A stretch of DNA of 64,000 bases from Meconema thalassinum (GCA_946902985.2 OX336395.1:285195065-285259064), one strand, 5' to 3'. Counted from the first letter of the stretch, positions 11,469 through 23,600 are shown. Translations and numbers: made by a program. The notes: a model not told the origin generated them from the letters alone.

Positions 11469-12903
11469 TCAACATCCTACAGTGGCTTCTCGCTGAATAT
11501 ATTTCAGCACCATCTTTTCAGCATCAATTAATTCCGATACTGGAAGATCTCCCTGTCTTTTGTGATTGTCTTTCTTACAATTGTTCACGAAACGGCATAT
11601 CCAAGCTATCATGCGTATCACCTTCCGATATCGTGAAATATACTCATACCACCACCTTACATTGATTGGCTCATCCTTGTTGGTACAGGTTACAGAATAA
11701 ATCACACATTTTTCTTTTCATTTCTTACCTCTTCTTCATCAGAGATGGGTCTGGCACTAGGCCACAAAGTAGATGGTTGCCTAAACCATACAGGACTCTC
11801 CCACCATCTGGACTCGAGCAAATGTTGTCCTGAACAACCTCTGGATGGGAGATCTGCTAGATTCATACTACCAGTTAGATGTCGCCATTGCCCTTGTAAG
11901 GCAATCTCCTAATTTCCGTCACTCGATTGTAGACAAAGACTCCCCACTCTTCATTTCTAAGAATCCAAGATAGTACAGTGGAGGAGTCACTCCAATAATA
12001 AACAGTCATGTCTGGTATTGAAATATTATATACATTAGGTATGAAACTCTCTACCAGAAAATTGAAAAACTCTCAGATACCATGCGAAAGAGGAGGATAA
12101 ATTCTTACGTTCATCTTCTGAGAATGGATTCTAATAGATTAACGAAACAAATCTTTGACTTTTTCCGTAATCGTAAAACAAAACCCAACTGGTTTAAAGA
12201 AATTGAAGAAGACCTAGTAGAATTGAAAATGACAGAAACGTCATTACTCGCTAGAACAGCCAAATTAATTACCAAAGACGAAAACATAAGGTTCCAAGAC
12301 AGAACTGCACTAAAATCCAAACCCATTTTCTCGGAAGAAGAGAGGAAAAGAAGATTGGAAAGACTGAAGAAGTACTAGGCTCTACGAAAAAGAACAGTGT
12401 ACAGGGAAATGATTGATTCAACGTACCCCAAAGAGGGTGAAACGAAAGAAGAGAGCAGAGAGAAATATCCTTCACCACTAAAGCACATAACCTGGCCCCT
12501 ATTGTAGGAACTAGCAGCTCAAGTCGGGGAATAGCCATTTCCTTTACAGGTGCACAGGTGCCACCCGAGACTTGGCTTGCACTAACTGAATGGATACTCC
12601 AAGACTCCTTTGAACTCGACTATATACTGCTGCTGCATAAGCAGCCTGACTAGCATCACAAAACATGTGCACGTTACATTCACCAATATGTCCAATCCCA
12701 CCTGTTATCCATCTAGGAACACAAGCTACATACTTTAAATCATTGAACCTGTCTTTAAATTTCTGTTTGATGTGTTCATCAACCTCAGCATCCCACGCTA
12801 CTTTGGATTCCCAAGTTTGTAGCAATAAAATCATGGGATATGGAGATATTGGACACGAAAATCCTATTGGATCATATTTACGCTGAACAACAGTAAGAAT
12901 CAC
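11469..12903 (-). pseudogene. BEL/Pao reverse transcriptase C-terminus and RNase H region
   Basis: The frame 12903-12544 contains YDPIGFSCPISPYP and later HMFCDASQAAYAAAVY, the RT-to-RNase H junction of Pao-type polyproteins. The match continues at 12540-12485 (AIPRLELLVPTIGARL). The RNase H part is then interrupted by an unrelated LINE fragment of about 430 bases and resumes near 11990-11900. The frame 11705-11469 (VIRMIAWICRFVNN, ELIDAEKMVLKYIQRE) is the linker before the integrase zinc region. The RT palm with YxDD is absent, so a large internal deletion lies between gag and this block. Confidence 0.8.
12049..12485 (+). mobile_element. LINE 3' fragment inserted in BEL/Pao
   Basis: On the plus strand the frame 12082-12378 has RRINSYVHLLRMDSNRLTKQ and continues with a highly charged tail (EERKRRLERLKKY). 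This is the C-terminal end of an insect LINE open reading frame, beyond the reverse transcriptase. The sequence downstream, TGATTCAACGTACCCCAAAG, recurs in inverted form at 13668-13695, so two copies of the same family lie in opposite orientation 1.2 kb apart. BEL coding resumes at about 12486 on the other strand. Confidence 0.75.
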
Positions 12904-12949
12904 TCTTTCGGTTATTTGTCCTCAGGTGCAATATCAACATCTTGATCAA

Positions 12950-13353
12950 TCTTTTGAAACTGGCTCCAGAAGGGCAACTTACATCACCTCCAAATTTTCT
13001 TAATTCCAGTTTGGGCAACTTAAAATCTTTCTTTCGTGTTGATGATTAGCGATGGGAACACTTCCATCACAGTCATAATTAGCAAATACATGTGACATTC
13101 TAACCTTCATATCAAGAAACTTACTGCGATAATCTTCTACCACCTCCGTTTCATTGTCAAAATCAACCTCGTCGTCATCCAGCTTCAAGTCCGTTATTTT
13201 GGCATCTGATTCTTGCAGTTCCGCGACTCTTTCTTCAAGCACAATAAAAGAGACTTGCACAGCAATCATATCCATCTGCGATGTTTCCATTGCATCTTTC
13301 AACTTAATTAAAGCTCTTGTAAACGACGCTCGAAGAGCTCTTCTCTGACGCAC
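12950..13353 (-). pseudogene. BEL/Pao gag N-terminal remnant
   Basis: The frame 13353-13000 starts RQRRALRASFTRALIKL and carries an acidic, coiled-coil-like segment (LEERVAELQESDAKITDLKL), as seen at the N-terminus of BEL/Pao gag proteins. It would form the retrotransposon particle. The frame is lost near 13000, where the DUF1759-like core should begin (a short match is visible in another frame at about 13010-12960). The rest of gag is deleted. Confidence 0.75.
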
Positions 13354-13408
13354 TAAACGGTCAATGTTGAGCTTCCTTTGATGTTATTTTACGTGCCAAA
13401 AAAGCGTC

Positions 13409-13427
13409 CTATCACTGGTCACCAATA
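13409..13427 (-). promoter_or_regulatory. BEL/Pao primer-binding site
   Basis: Immediately after the 5' LTR on the coding strand the sequence reads ATTGGTGACCAGTGATAGG. TTGGTGACC-type starts are usual for BEL/Pao primer-binding sites, where a tRNA primes minus-strand synthesis. The tRNA species was not determined. Confidence 0.6.
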
Positions 13428-13607
13428 TGTTAATATTACACTCACTGGAGTATCGAAGATTCTTATCTTATTTTCTATAATGAAAAATATAAATCCAAAA
13501 GAACAATTTATTAATACTTCTGGATGTCATGGCAGTTCATTTTCATCCGCTTAAGAGAGATAATCAAGAAACAAATGACAATCATAATGTAGTGCATCAT
13601 AGCCCCA
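13428..13607 (-). repeat. BEL/Pao 5' LTR
   Basis: 180-bp partner of the repeat at 9862-10042. It is followed on the coding strand by the primer-binding site, which fixes it as the 5' LTR of a minus-strand element. Confidence 0.85.
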
Positions 13608-13617
13608 AAGATATGAC

Positions 13618-14195
13618 AGTTATAGACCAACTTTTAGTTATTATTCTTTTTCTTTATTTGTTTCACCCTACTTTGGGGTACATGAAATCAATCATTTTTT
13701 AATTTTTTGAGCTTTCCTTTTAACTTAGTATTACCTCATCCTTTGAAATCTTGCTTCCCTTTCTTCGTGCGCTTTTAGTTGATTTTATCTTAGAGCCGTT
13801 GTTTCTTATCCTTGGTGATGGTTTTGGTGGTTTTGTCCATGAGCATGGTGTCTGTAATTTGGAGTTCTACGAGGTCTTTTTCAGTTTTCTTATACCAAAG
13901 AGTTTTTTTAAGAAAGTAGTCGAAGATCTTTTTGGTTAGTTTATTTGAATTCTTTCAAGGATGTATCCAAGAGTTTTTCAGTATTTTGGTAAAGAGTTTC
14001 GTTCCTGACATGGATTAATTTGTTATGAAATTTGGGGCCTAAGATTTTGCGTGATATCTTTCTTTCCTTGACCTCCAGCCTTTCAAGCAGTCCCTGGGTG
14101 GCGAAAGACAATGTTTCGGCTGTATATAAAGCTTGTGGCTTAATTACCGTGTTATAATTTCTTATCTTGGTATTCCAGGAGAGAGATATGAAACT
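13618..14195 (-). mobile_element. LINE 3' fragment
   Basis: On the minus strand, degraded frames read KPQALYTAETLSFATQGLLE and then RKILGPKFHNKL, the region after the reverse transcriptase in an insect LINE. A charged tail follows, with TGATTTCATGTACCCCAAAG near the 3' end. That end matches the fragment at 12049-12485. Several stops are present. The fragment sits 10 bases outside the BEL LTR. Confidence 0.7.
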
Positions 14196-15240
14196 CTGTT
14201 TCGCGGGCTTATAGGCCGTGTTCTAAGGACACTTTGTCGTCCCGACGTTTCGCTGAATACTGCGTTCAGCATGTTCACAGGTTACATTAAGTGACGTAAA
14301 ACAAGTAAGCAGAAGATATATAAATAGTCAACAACCCACACTTAGAGGCTACCATAGCAACGGCGTACCACATAAAAGTAATGCATCAAGGACAGGGCTG
14401 CTCGTCTGTTGCATCTTCTCGTCCCGACGGTCAATGAGGGCAGACTTGAGGGGATTAAGGACTGGAAGCCAAGCTCTGTTCACACGTTCTGCTTCCTCCT
14501 TAAGATTGAAGCTGTTAGTATGCTTCAGGATTTCAATGGCCTCCCTTTGTAGCCTGGCATGATAAGACACCGTGGTGGACAGAACTTCGGTGTCTCCATA
14601 TCTTATATCGTGACCTGCGAGTAGCGAGTGTGCTGCTACAGTGGATTTATCTGTTTGTCCCAGGCGGCTTTGTCGTTCGTGCTCCTTGAGGCGAGTGGCA
14701 ATACTTATTTTCGTTGTTCCAATATATACTTGGCCACAATCACACGGAATTTTATAAACCTCTGCCGCGGTATGAGGATGTCGCTTATCTTTAGCAGACC
14801 TAAACATGTCCTTATTTTTTCGTGTAGGCCTGTATATGGTCTTTATATCATGGGACTCGAGTAGCCTCCCTATTCTGTCCGTGACCTTTTTATATATGGA
14901 AGGAAAGCTCTAGCCAGGGGCTGCTTGTCTTCAATTACCCTTATAGTTGGACGTCTCGGATGGAGTGCTCGCTGGATATCTTTCTGGCTGTACCCATTGG
15001 TGCGTAAGGCCTCGTTGAGGTGTTCAATTTCTTGTTTTAGGCACTGCTTTTCACAAATTCTTTTCGCGCGGTCAGCCAGTGTTTTTATCACTCCGTATTT
15101 CTGTCGTGGGAGCTGGTTGGACGTCTTATAAATATCAGTCAGTATGGGTCGGCTTACGGTAAACAGGAGAGAGACTTTGCCGGGGACCTCAATGTCTTTG
15201 CGAACCTTCTTCGGCTTGTGGATTGACAAGTACGAGTAGG
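14196..15240 (-). mobile_element. Penelope-like element (PLE), 5'-truncated
   Basis: Coding on the minus strand gives the C-terminal part of a Penelope-type reverse transcriptase followed by a GIY-YIG endonuclease domain, the combination that defines EN+ PLEs. The upstream RT palm is missing. The 3' flank on the coding strand contains a hairpin, GCTGAACGCAGTATTCAGC, followed at once by GAAACGTC (complement of 14237-14265). PLE terminal repeats are known to carry hammerhead-ribozyme-like motifs, and this resembles one. Confidence 0.8.
14349..15229 (-). pseudogene. PLE reverse transcriptase C-terminus plus GIY-YIG endonuclease
   Basis: The frame 15229-14870 has LLFTVSRPILTDIYK and RALHPRRPTIRVIEDKQP, the thumb and linker region of PLE polyproteins. 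The frame 14807-14349 carries YKIPCDCGQVYIGTTKISIA, the GIY-YIG-type core with a preceding CxC zinc knuckle, then RLKEHERQSRL with the conserved arginine and AVAAHSLLAGHDIRYG-like histidines. The two frames are separated by a frame change near 14810-14870. The product would nick target DNA and prime reverse transcription, but it is broken and truncated. Confidence 0.85.
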
Positions 15241-15970
15241 CTTGGGCTCATTTATGGGTACAATATATATAATTAAATGAGTAGGTATGGATTTGCAAGT
15301 TCTCCAAGGCAACAACGGCATCCTACTACATGTAGGCTACGTAGGCTCCAAAACTGTAATTTATATATTTCTTGTATTGTTGAGTGGAAATGTGTTCTCT
15401 TATGTTTACATTTCGGTATGAATGGCCATCGACGCTATCATTCTGAGTTAAATACTGGCCATGCTGAAGCTAGTTGTACCGGTACATGTTCTACGTTCAA
15501 ATATTTTTGAGAACATTGCGGGCCGGCAAATCTTCTTAGACAGGCCCTGCATTGTGATAGGATAGGCGGGGAAAATATGATCATCAGTTAACATTGTAGC
15601 TGAGCTTAACTGCATAACAAACTTATCCACATAGTTCAATTAGGCTACTTCCCACATGCGTCTGTGGAAATCAACAATAGTTTCAAACAGACTTTAAGAA
15701 GCCACAACACGAAATTACATCCTTGTGTAATAATACGTCGAGTTCAAACTAATAAAGATTAATTTCCCTTCTTGGACACTTATTGAAGGTAAGTGACTAA
15801 CACATTTAGTTTTGAGTCCACGCATCAAACCACCATGTATAATAGTTTATTTAAAGTCTGACGTCGCTTTCTAGTTGCATACGGTACTGTAGCCTACATA
15901 ACGCCATTGCATCCTTGACAATTGTAAATTGAGTGTGCATGAACGACTCTTTGCATTTCCTACCCATGTA
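15241..15970. other. No gene seen
   Basis: Unassigned sequence between the Penelope-like element and the next LINE. I see no coding support and no clear repeat. Confidence 0.45.
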
Positions 15971-16556
15971 AGACTCATTCATTTCATTCATTCATTCATT
16001 TATTTGCAATGGGGGGAGTGTCCCCCGGTGGCAAATTGGACATACATAACAAATAAATAATTATACATAACAATTCAATAACAATTATACAACAATTAAA
16101 CTGGAGTATTTACACAAAAAGTCAGTCTTTTCTTAAACACACCTATATGTTTGGGAAAAGGCTCTAAGACTGCGGCAGGTAGAGAGTTCCAGTTATCAAT
16201 GGCACGGTTTACAAAAGAATATTTACCAAAATTTGTTCGCTGTGGTCGGCCCTTAACTTTGAAAGGATGATCGCTCCTACCCATGTAAGTGGGCTTTCCC
16301 AATCGTTTGCTAAGCTCACCCCATGCTGGTTGATTTGTATACGTGTTGTACATAGCGCAGAGTCTAGATTTCATCCTCCTAGCCTCCAGTGATTCCCACC
16401 CAAGTTTCTTTAACATACGGCTCACACTGCTCCTGGGATTAAAGTCACTGAGCACAAATCTTGCGGCCTTTCTTTGTACCATTTCCAACTCATTGATGAG
16501 CCCTACTTGATATGGAACCCAAACCGCCGAGGCATATTCCAGAATAGGTCATACAA
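15971..16556 (-). mobile_element. LINE C-terminal and 3' end fragment
   Basis: The minus-strand frame starts near 16556 (PILEYASAVWVPYQ) and continues through 16488-16096 with MVQRKAARFVLSDF, LGWESLEARRMKSRL and NFGKYSFVNRAIDNWNSLP. This is the post-RT region of a CR1/Jockey-type LINE found widely in animals. The 3' end on the coding strand is a (GAAT)n-like run, the complement of TTCATTCATTCATT at 15977-15998, a microsatellite tail typical of such elements. The fragment is 5'-truncated, as usual for target-primed insertions, and the 130-residue frame is still open. Confidence 0.8.
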
Positions 16557-18045
16557 GTGACAAATAGCCTAATTATTTAGCAGAGGTTCTACTTCCTTTT
16601 AATACCCTCATTACAAAGTGCAGGTCATAAACTTCAGCAAATTAGTTGACATTTGATTTTTCTGTTGGGGGTTTAACCCTAGATGCACAAAGGCTGTTTG
16701 CCAAATGATGAACACTCTGCATTCGCATCCACACTCTCATGTACACATGCACTCGTTCACTCTGTCCACACTCGGTAATTTGGAACGTATCTGAACTCGC
16801 TCTCCCTGGTGCGCCAAGTATGATGGCTGGCGGGACGAACAGCTGACCGTCTCATGTTTACATTCGTCGCGATTCGTGTATTTGGCTCTGGCAACTTGAG
16901 TATGTGAGAAAAGTAAGCTAATGAGTAGCCGTGGAATGTACAGGCTTCCATGTCTGATGATGGATAATATAATGTGTAGCATTTCTACCCTGATACCTAC
17001 TACTGTAGTGTATTGTTTAAGAATAAATCTTACATTTATTTCTTTAGCATTTTACTGCCATTTAGACCAATGAGATAGTGCTCAATCACTTGTTAGTGGC
17101 GTAAAATATATTACTCACTTAGGCCTAGGCTAATGAATAAAATGGGAGTTAAACTTTCAATCTCTTTCATTGGGGAGCAATCCATGAATCCTGAATCTCA
17201 TCCCACTTCCATGTCCTTGTGTAGTAGGGGTGTACTGTAATCCCTATCAGAAGGTATTGGTAAGGACACACTAACGATCCTGGTACATAATCTTGGAGAA
17301 CCCCTTTAATATTAGATTAAGACCGTTTTGTTTTTTCTGTCCCGGAGAATGGTCTCCTTTGAAACTCCTGTGACTGCCCACCTAAAAATAGCGTACCTTA
17401 CATTCAATTGGTGGGGGCTTTGCTAGATTGGTAGACAGAAGTGTGTTCCTCCTCTATGCTGGCTCCGTAATGGTTATTTAAAACTTGCCCACCAGTTCTA
17501 CATAACCAATGCAAGATCATAAAAGATGATTTGCAAATGTCATCACGGGCCAAGCTCTAATTAATTTTATGCTGTTTTATATGCATTCAAAGCTGAAAAT
17601 ATTCCCAACATTTGGAGTTATTTCAAGTTTTGTGAATATTTTCATTATCTAACAGTGCTGTAAGGGCATCCGATTGTGTAATGCATTCAATATATTAATG
17701 CCCAGTACAAAGCCATTCCAATTAACAGCTGCTACTGCATCAGCTTGCATTGTTTAGTGACCAATGGCCAGTTTCCACACACTTAAAAGTTCACTATCAC
17801 CTAGATTTCCTAAACCAAAAATAGGGTATACAAAGTAATACTGGGGTGTACTCCTGAAATTCAACAAAGGATTCGCGCCCAAAAATGTAAGGAGCTCGTA
17901 CTTTCCATGTGTCTTAATTTTGTTAGCTTTCGCTGCTCAATAGCTTGTTAGTTAGAAACATAAGGATACTTCCCGTATGATGTAAGGCATCTTGAAATAG
18001 CTTACGCCTATACAACAGATGTTCTAGTGTAACTGGGTGGATCAA
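16557..18045. other. No gene seen
   Basis: A+T-rich sequence with short open frames only, none with recognisable motifs. I see nothing repetitive inside the window. Confidence 0.45.
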
Positions 18046-18376
18046 TCTTATATATTAAAATAGTTTTCAAAAAATTTCACCCTTTACTAAAACTGAAATA
18101 TCTCGGGAAGTATTTGTGCTACGACGACGTTTGTTGTCTTAAAATGTAATGCCCGTCAAACACCGTCGATTGTTACCCACCTTTCTTGATTATATCATTC
18201 GAGTATTAAAATAATTGCGAATATTACTTCCTTCAAGGTCTCACGAAAATAGAATATCGAATGACTTGACGGACATATTGTCGCTAGGCGACAACGACTA
18301 ACACTGGATCATGATATTCAACGCCGCCCCAATAATAAATCTAACTTTATATTAACAGAGAGTCCCCTAATTACGT

Positions 18377-18492
18377 CATGATATCGTTAAATTCTACCTG
18401 CTCCACTCGAGCGTTAATGTCGCAAGTATCCATACATGATATCGTTAACTTCTACCTGTTCCACTCGGGCGCTAATGTCGCATGTATCTATA
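18377..18492 (+). repeat. 58-bp tandem duplication in the Helitron leader
   Basis: CATGATATCGTTAAATTCTA at 18377 recurs as CATGATATCGTTAACTTCTA at 18435, and similarity continues for the whole 58 bases. It lies upstream of the OTU coding start, in what would be the 5' leader of the Helitron. Confidence 0.85.
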
Positions 18493-18800
18493 CAATAAGT
18501 AGAAGGAGATTCTGTGCACATAATTTTATTAAAACTTCTCAAAGAATGAAATACTTTGAGACTGAAATGTTCATGCACAATCAGCAGTCAATTTGCTAAT
18601 GACACTGTCATGTCAACATCTGTTTGAATGACAACAAATACTGTATACGAAAGACAACTAATTTCACGAAGATGCCGCTACACAGTCGAATGTTGGAACC
18701 GCCATTTTGTATTGTGTATCCGATCTTTCTGTTATATAGTCTTTGGTCTCACCAGCTACAAACTGTCTTCTATTCGTTTCATCATTCTTCCTTATAGGAT

Positions 18801-20670
18801 GTGTGCTCAATCAATACAATGAATCATATTATGACGAATGAAAGGCGACATTCAATTACAAATGTTATAAGGATTAAAGGTGACGGTAATTGTCTGTTCA
18901 GGTCATTGGCATATTGTGAGTACAACAATCAGAGTTTATTTACACAGGTTAGAAAGCGAATTGTAAAACATGTTACAGACAAGTGGAATAATTGTTCTTC
19001 CTTTATTGTTGGCAACAGCGATATGTATGAAACTGCTATCAATACGAGCGATGATTACAAAATCTATATATCTTTGAATGGTGTTCATGGAGGTCATGTT
19101 GAGTTAGTTGTCGTTGCTCAAGTTTGCAAAATGGATATTTATTCGTGGATTACTACTGTCGTAAGGAAGTTGACCGGTTGAAATATAAACGGCATCAACA
19201 AACAAAGTTACGAGTTGATACATATGCCGGTTTAGCAGACGTCTTGCATGTACGAGCAGAAAATGAAAATCTCAGAGTCGGTCGTATTGTAGTTTTGCCA
19301 TCTTCTTTTACAGGTAGCCCAAAGAAAATATTGCAAAATTATCAGGATACGATGACGATAGTGAGGAAGTTTGGAAAGCCAGATTTATTCATTACGTTCA
19401 CCTATAATGCGGGCTGGCCAGAAATACTTAACAGCATACATCTCTGAGAAAAGGCTAATAATAGCCCTGATATTGAAGTGAGAGTTTTCCATTGCAAAGT
19501 AAAGGAATTGCTACGATTGATTAATGTTAAGGAAATTTTCGGTAAAAGCATATATATATATATACAGTGGAATTTCAAAAACGAGGTCTCCCGCACATCC
19601 ATTTACTCTTAACATTAACGGAAGATTGTAAGTTTCGAGAAATTTCTGACATTGACAGTGTAGTGTCAGCCGAAATACCAGATCTCGAGGATGAAGCGCT
19701 ATACGAGTTGGTAAGGCGTCATATATTACATGGTCATCGCGGATCTTTGAATCGTGCTTCAGTCTGTATGAAAGATGGCGTATGTAAGAAAGATTTCCCT
19801 AAACAGTTTCAGGAAGAGACCAAAGATAATGCCAATGGTTATCCTTCGTATAGGAGAACAAATAATGGACGGATTATTATAAAAACAATTCGAGGCACTG
19901 GCATTGAAGTCGATAGTCAATTCATTGTTCCCTACAATCCATTTCTTTTAGTTTACGTGCAAGCTCATATTAATGTTGAAATATGCTCAAGTGTTCGGAG
20001 TGTTAAATACATCCACAAATATCTTATATATTAAAATCCACAAGTATGTGTATAAAGGTCATGACTGCTGCATTGTTAAAATATGTCCTGAAGGCTAAAC
20101 GGTGAACTACGATGGAATTACTTCTTCCCTAAATGCTAGATATAATGATCCAACAGAAGCCGCATTCAGGATATTTTCGTTTAACATGCATGAGCAGTCA
20201 CATTCTATCGTGCGATTACCTTTTCACTTGCCAAACTTGCAAAATATCTATTTTAAAAATGATAACGCTCCTGATATTTTACTTCAAGCACAGTTGCGCA
20301 ACACGGAATTACAAGCGTGGTTCAAGTTAAATCAAGATTCGCAAGCCAGAAATCCGTATATATATATCCTGAAACACCAGTACATTACGTCTGGAATAAG
20401 AGCAACTGCCAGTGTCAAAAACGAAAAAATGTTTCAAAAACTATAGGCAGAATGTATAATGTTTCGCCTACAGAAACAGAAAGGTTTATTTACGCCTGTT
20501 ATTGTTTCACGTCATAGGTGCTACCAACTTCCAGGATCTACGAACATACAAAGCAGTTGTCTATTCTACTTTTAAAGAAACAGCTAAGGAGCGAGGTTTG
20601 CTGATTGACGATTCTGATTGGCAGCGTTGTTTGGCAGAAGCGTCACAATTTCAGATGCCTTCTCAGTTAC
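18801..20670 (+). pseudogene. Helitron RepHel N-terminal half: OTU-like protease and HUH Rep
   Basis: The first frame (18801-19181) contains RIKGDGNCLFRSLAY, the Asp-Gly-Asn-Cys signature of OTU cysteine proteases. After a frame change near 19150-19190 the helitron N-domain follows (GRIVVLPSSFTGSPKKILQN, KFGKPDLFITFTYNAGWPEI). The frame 19567-20034 carries KRGLPHIHLLLTL, the HUH metal-binding motif of the rolling-circle Rep, and continues to VRSVKYIHKY, the start of the catalytic tyrosine motif. There a 25-base insertion brings in a stop. The downstream part (20102-20446, YNDPTEAAFRIF and later YNVSPTE) follows in other frames. The product would nick and join ends in rolling-circle transposition; it is clearly inactive. 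Confidence 0.85.
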
Positions 20671-20679
20671 GATAACTGT

Positions 20680-23600
20680 TTTCTTACATATGTATCTTTC
20701 AGACCCCTTCAAATGTAATATAATTATGGGACATTTTCAAGAATTCATTATCAGAAGATTATCTGCAGTTTCAAGAACCTAACTATGCATATCAGTTCAC
20801 TCTTATACATATTTCTAATACATTAAAGCTCCATGGTCTTCTCATTACTTCTCTCGAATTGCCAGCTACTATTGATAATTTCCCTTAGACAAATTTACCA
20901 ATGAATTATCCAAAACTTAATGAGGATCAATTAAGTCAGATGATAAACCAAGCAAATGGAAACGAAGCGGCTATAATTACAGAAATTTTGGGGTTAGTAT
21001 TGTACCCTTTTGAACATAGGACCTTCAGGACAGGATTCATTCCTCGGGGGTGGAGCGTTCCTACTTGAAACTAACAACTGTCCTGGCATACATCTTTTGG
21101 AAGATCAATAGGGCTGATCAATGAATCATCACACACAGAATTAAAATAAAAGGAAAACAACTTTATTAACACTGAAGAAACAAAATACAAACAAAAAAAC
21201 ACGAATAAAACAAAATATCAAAATGAGAAAATCAAAATCTTAAGTAAAATAAATCAAGGCGAAAGTAAATTGATAAATCATGAAATTCTGAAATAAATCC
21301 AAAATAAGTTTAAAACTCCAAAATAATCTACTCAAAATTACAAAATATCAAAATAAATCCAAATGGATTCCAAAAATTCAAAAAAATAAAAAAATGATCA
21401 AAATCAAAATCTAAATTAATTGGATATCAATTAAATTAATTACACAATCAATTTAATTAATTAAGTGAATCAAAGTGATCAATCAAATCATTCAATCCCA
21501 ATTGGGCAATATCAATCCAATTAATGACCATTAATAAATTATTCAAATTAATTTCATAAATTAATTAATCCATCTTTGATCAAACACGTAAGCGAAATTA
21601 TGATCTGATCTCACTGTACTCAGTATTGTACTCATTGAAAATTCCACGCTGTGAGCTCATTACATCAAGCCTTATGGCATCTCACCATAACGTAATGTAC
21701 CACGTAAATTAACATTACTTTGATTAAATCATTCGTGTATCACACTATTAAGCAAGGGCTTTTCCAATCATGATCTAATATCATAACATAATCTGGCAAT
21801 ACCACCTGTATGATCCCTTGTATGGATTAAAATACTCTCATAAAGATACACTTCTTATGCATCCAAATTCTTAACACAAACCTTGCCCTTTTTTTTTTGT
21901 GGACATAAAATTGGTACATTTATCTATGAGCTCTCGTTTGCAACAGATGTGCCCTTCAATAGGCCTTGAGATATGCTATACTGACACATTATAATGAACA
22001 CCAATGCATGAGAACACGATTATCCAAAGGATCGAACTCAAGACTCTATACAGCATTTCAGGTCTCGAACTCGATACTGTATGTCAGAGTTTATGGGTGT
22101 ATGAAAACTATACTAATATACTATAACTCAGATGCTTGCAATATCCCTTCAAATATTATCTTATGAAAGACAAAAACCAAAGACTAAAAATGAATGCTAG
22201 ACTTTATGCAAATTTGCATCAATGCAATAATAAGAATGTTCTATGTTCACACTTCGTGCGATGACAATTAACATTTGAAACAACGATGAGTGTAGGCAAC
22301 AGCGATGTTTCTCCGACACTGTAAATAAAGGCATGGCACAACTGTATCTACAAAATATATTCACAAAATATGTACACGAATAGGTCTCGAAGTAAGGACC
22401 TCGACTTACCTGTTTTGGGCATGGCATGTCTGCAACCGTCGCTAGTATCAGAGATAGAATACACTTCTACCTCAAATGGTTATTGAATACCTGAACCCTA
22501 CTGTAAAATACCATTATTAAATTAATTACTTAATTATTATTATTATTATTATTATCCGATATTATTCCCACTGTGATGTTGATTTGCCATGACGCTAAGT
22601 CACGAAAGGACAATGGATACCTGTATCCTTTTACAAAATCCCTTAATTATATAATAATAATAATAATAATAATAATTATTATTATTATTATTATTACGAT
22701 TAGTCACTGCGAGGACGCTAGGTCATGGGAGGTCACTGTGTATCTGTACCCTATTACAAAATACCATTATTTAATGAGTTATTATTATTATCATCTCAAA
22801 AATGTGCTCAAAACAAACACAGGCTTAAACTTGGTACGGGAAACATATGATTTACTAAAGGCTCGGCTTTCTACACGGCCAAGAGGGGTGCGGTGTAAGT
22901 ACCGTTAGCCTAAGAGTGAGAGGGAAAATGTCAAACGACCTTGGCCTAGGACAAACATGTGTTGAGCCAATATACCCAGTGGTAACCAAAACATCCGACA
23001 AATCTTGCACCAAATAAGCGAAATGAAACATACGAGCAGCTAGTCTCGTAAGCCTGGTGGTCTCCTGTTCGAAGCTGAGCGTGGTATAAACTTTGGAACA
23101 TACCCAATCGTGGTTCATAAAATCACTCAAATAATTACAAGCGCCGCTCGGCCTTACATTTTATCTTATGGCATGCCTCAATACACACTTCTTACCTTTT
23201 TATTTCCAGTTGGCGACATCATGGGACATATGACGGTGCTCGCTGCAGCCTAACTACACATATTTCACAATTCTTACCATTTTTTCTTCTTTCATTCGTC
23301 GTAGCTTACCTGGGATCACATGGGACCGTCCCTGTACCATATTTTGCTTGCCTTTATCATAACCTCTCGGCATATCACCACGATTCAATCCAATGCTCAT
23401 AAATGTTCCAAAACACTCAGACAGTTGTTCAGTACACTCTCACACAAATCGTATCTTACCTGATTATAGCAAACATATTGGAGACGCAAAGGTAACGTTC
23501 CTAGCTTATGTTCAGGGCGTAACGTAGCTAAATAAATATCTCACCAGGTGTTAAATCAAAATACTATCATTAAGGAATTAAAATCCCCCTCCGTCTTTCG

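Larger units (their letters stand above)
9862..13607 (-). mobile_element. BEL/Pao LTR retrotransposon, internally deleted
   Basis: Two direct repeats of 181 and 180 bases bound the element. Both start with TGTTAATATTA on the plus strand and end with GCCCCA, so on the coding (minus) strand each LTR begins TGGGGC. A purine-rich tract (AAGATGGGAGGAAAA) immediately precedes the 3' LTR on the coding strand. A primer-binding-like TTGGTGACCAGTGATAGG follows the 5' LTR. Inside are gag, RT/RNase H and integrase remnants in the expected BEL order, but the protease and most of RT are missing. A LINE fragment is inserted. No convincing target duplication is visible. Confidence 0.85.
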
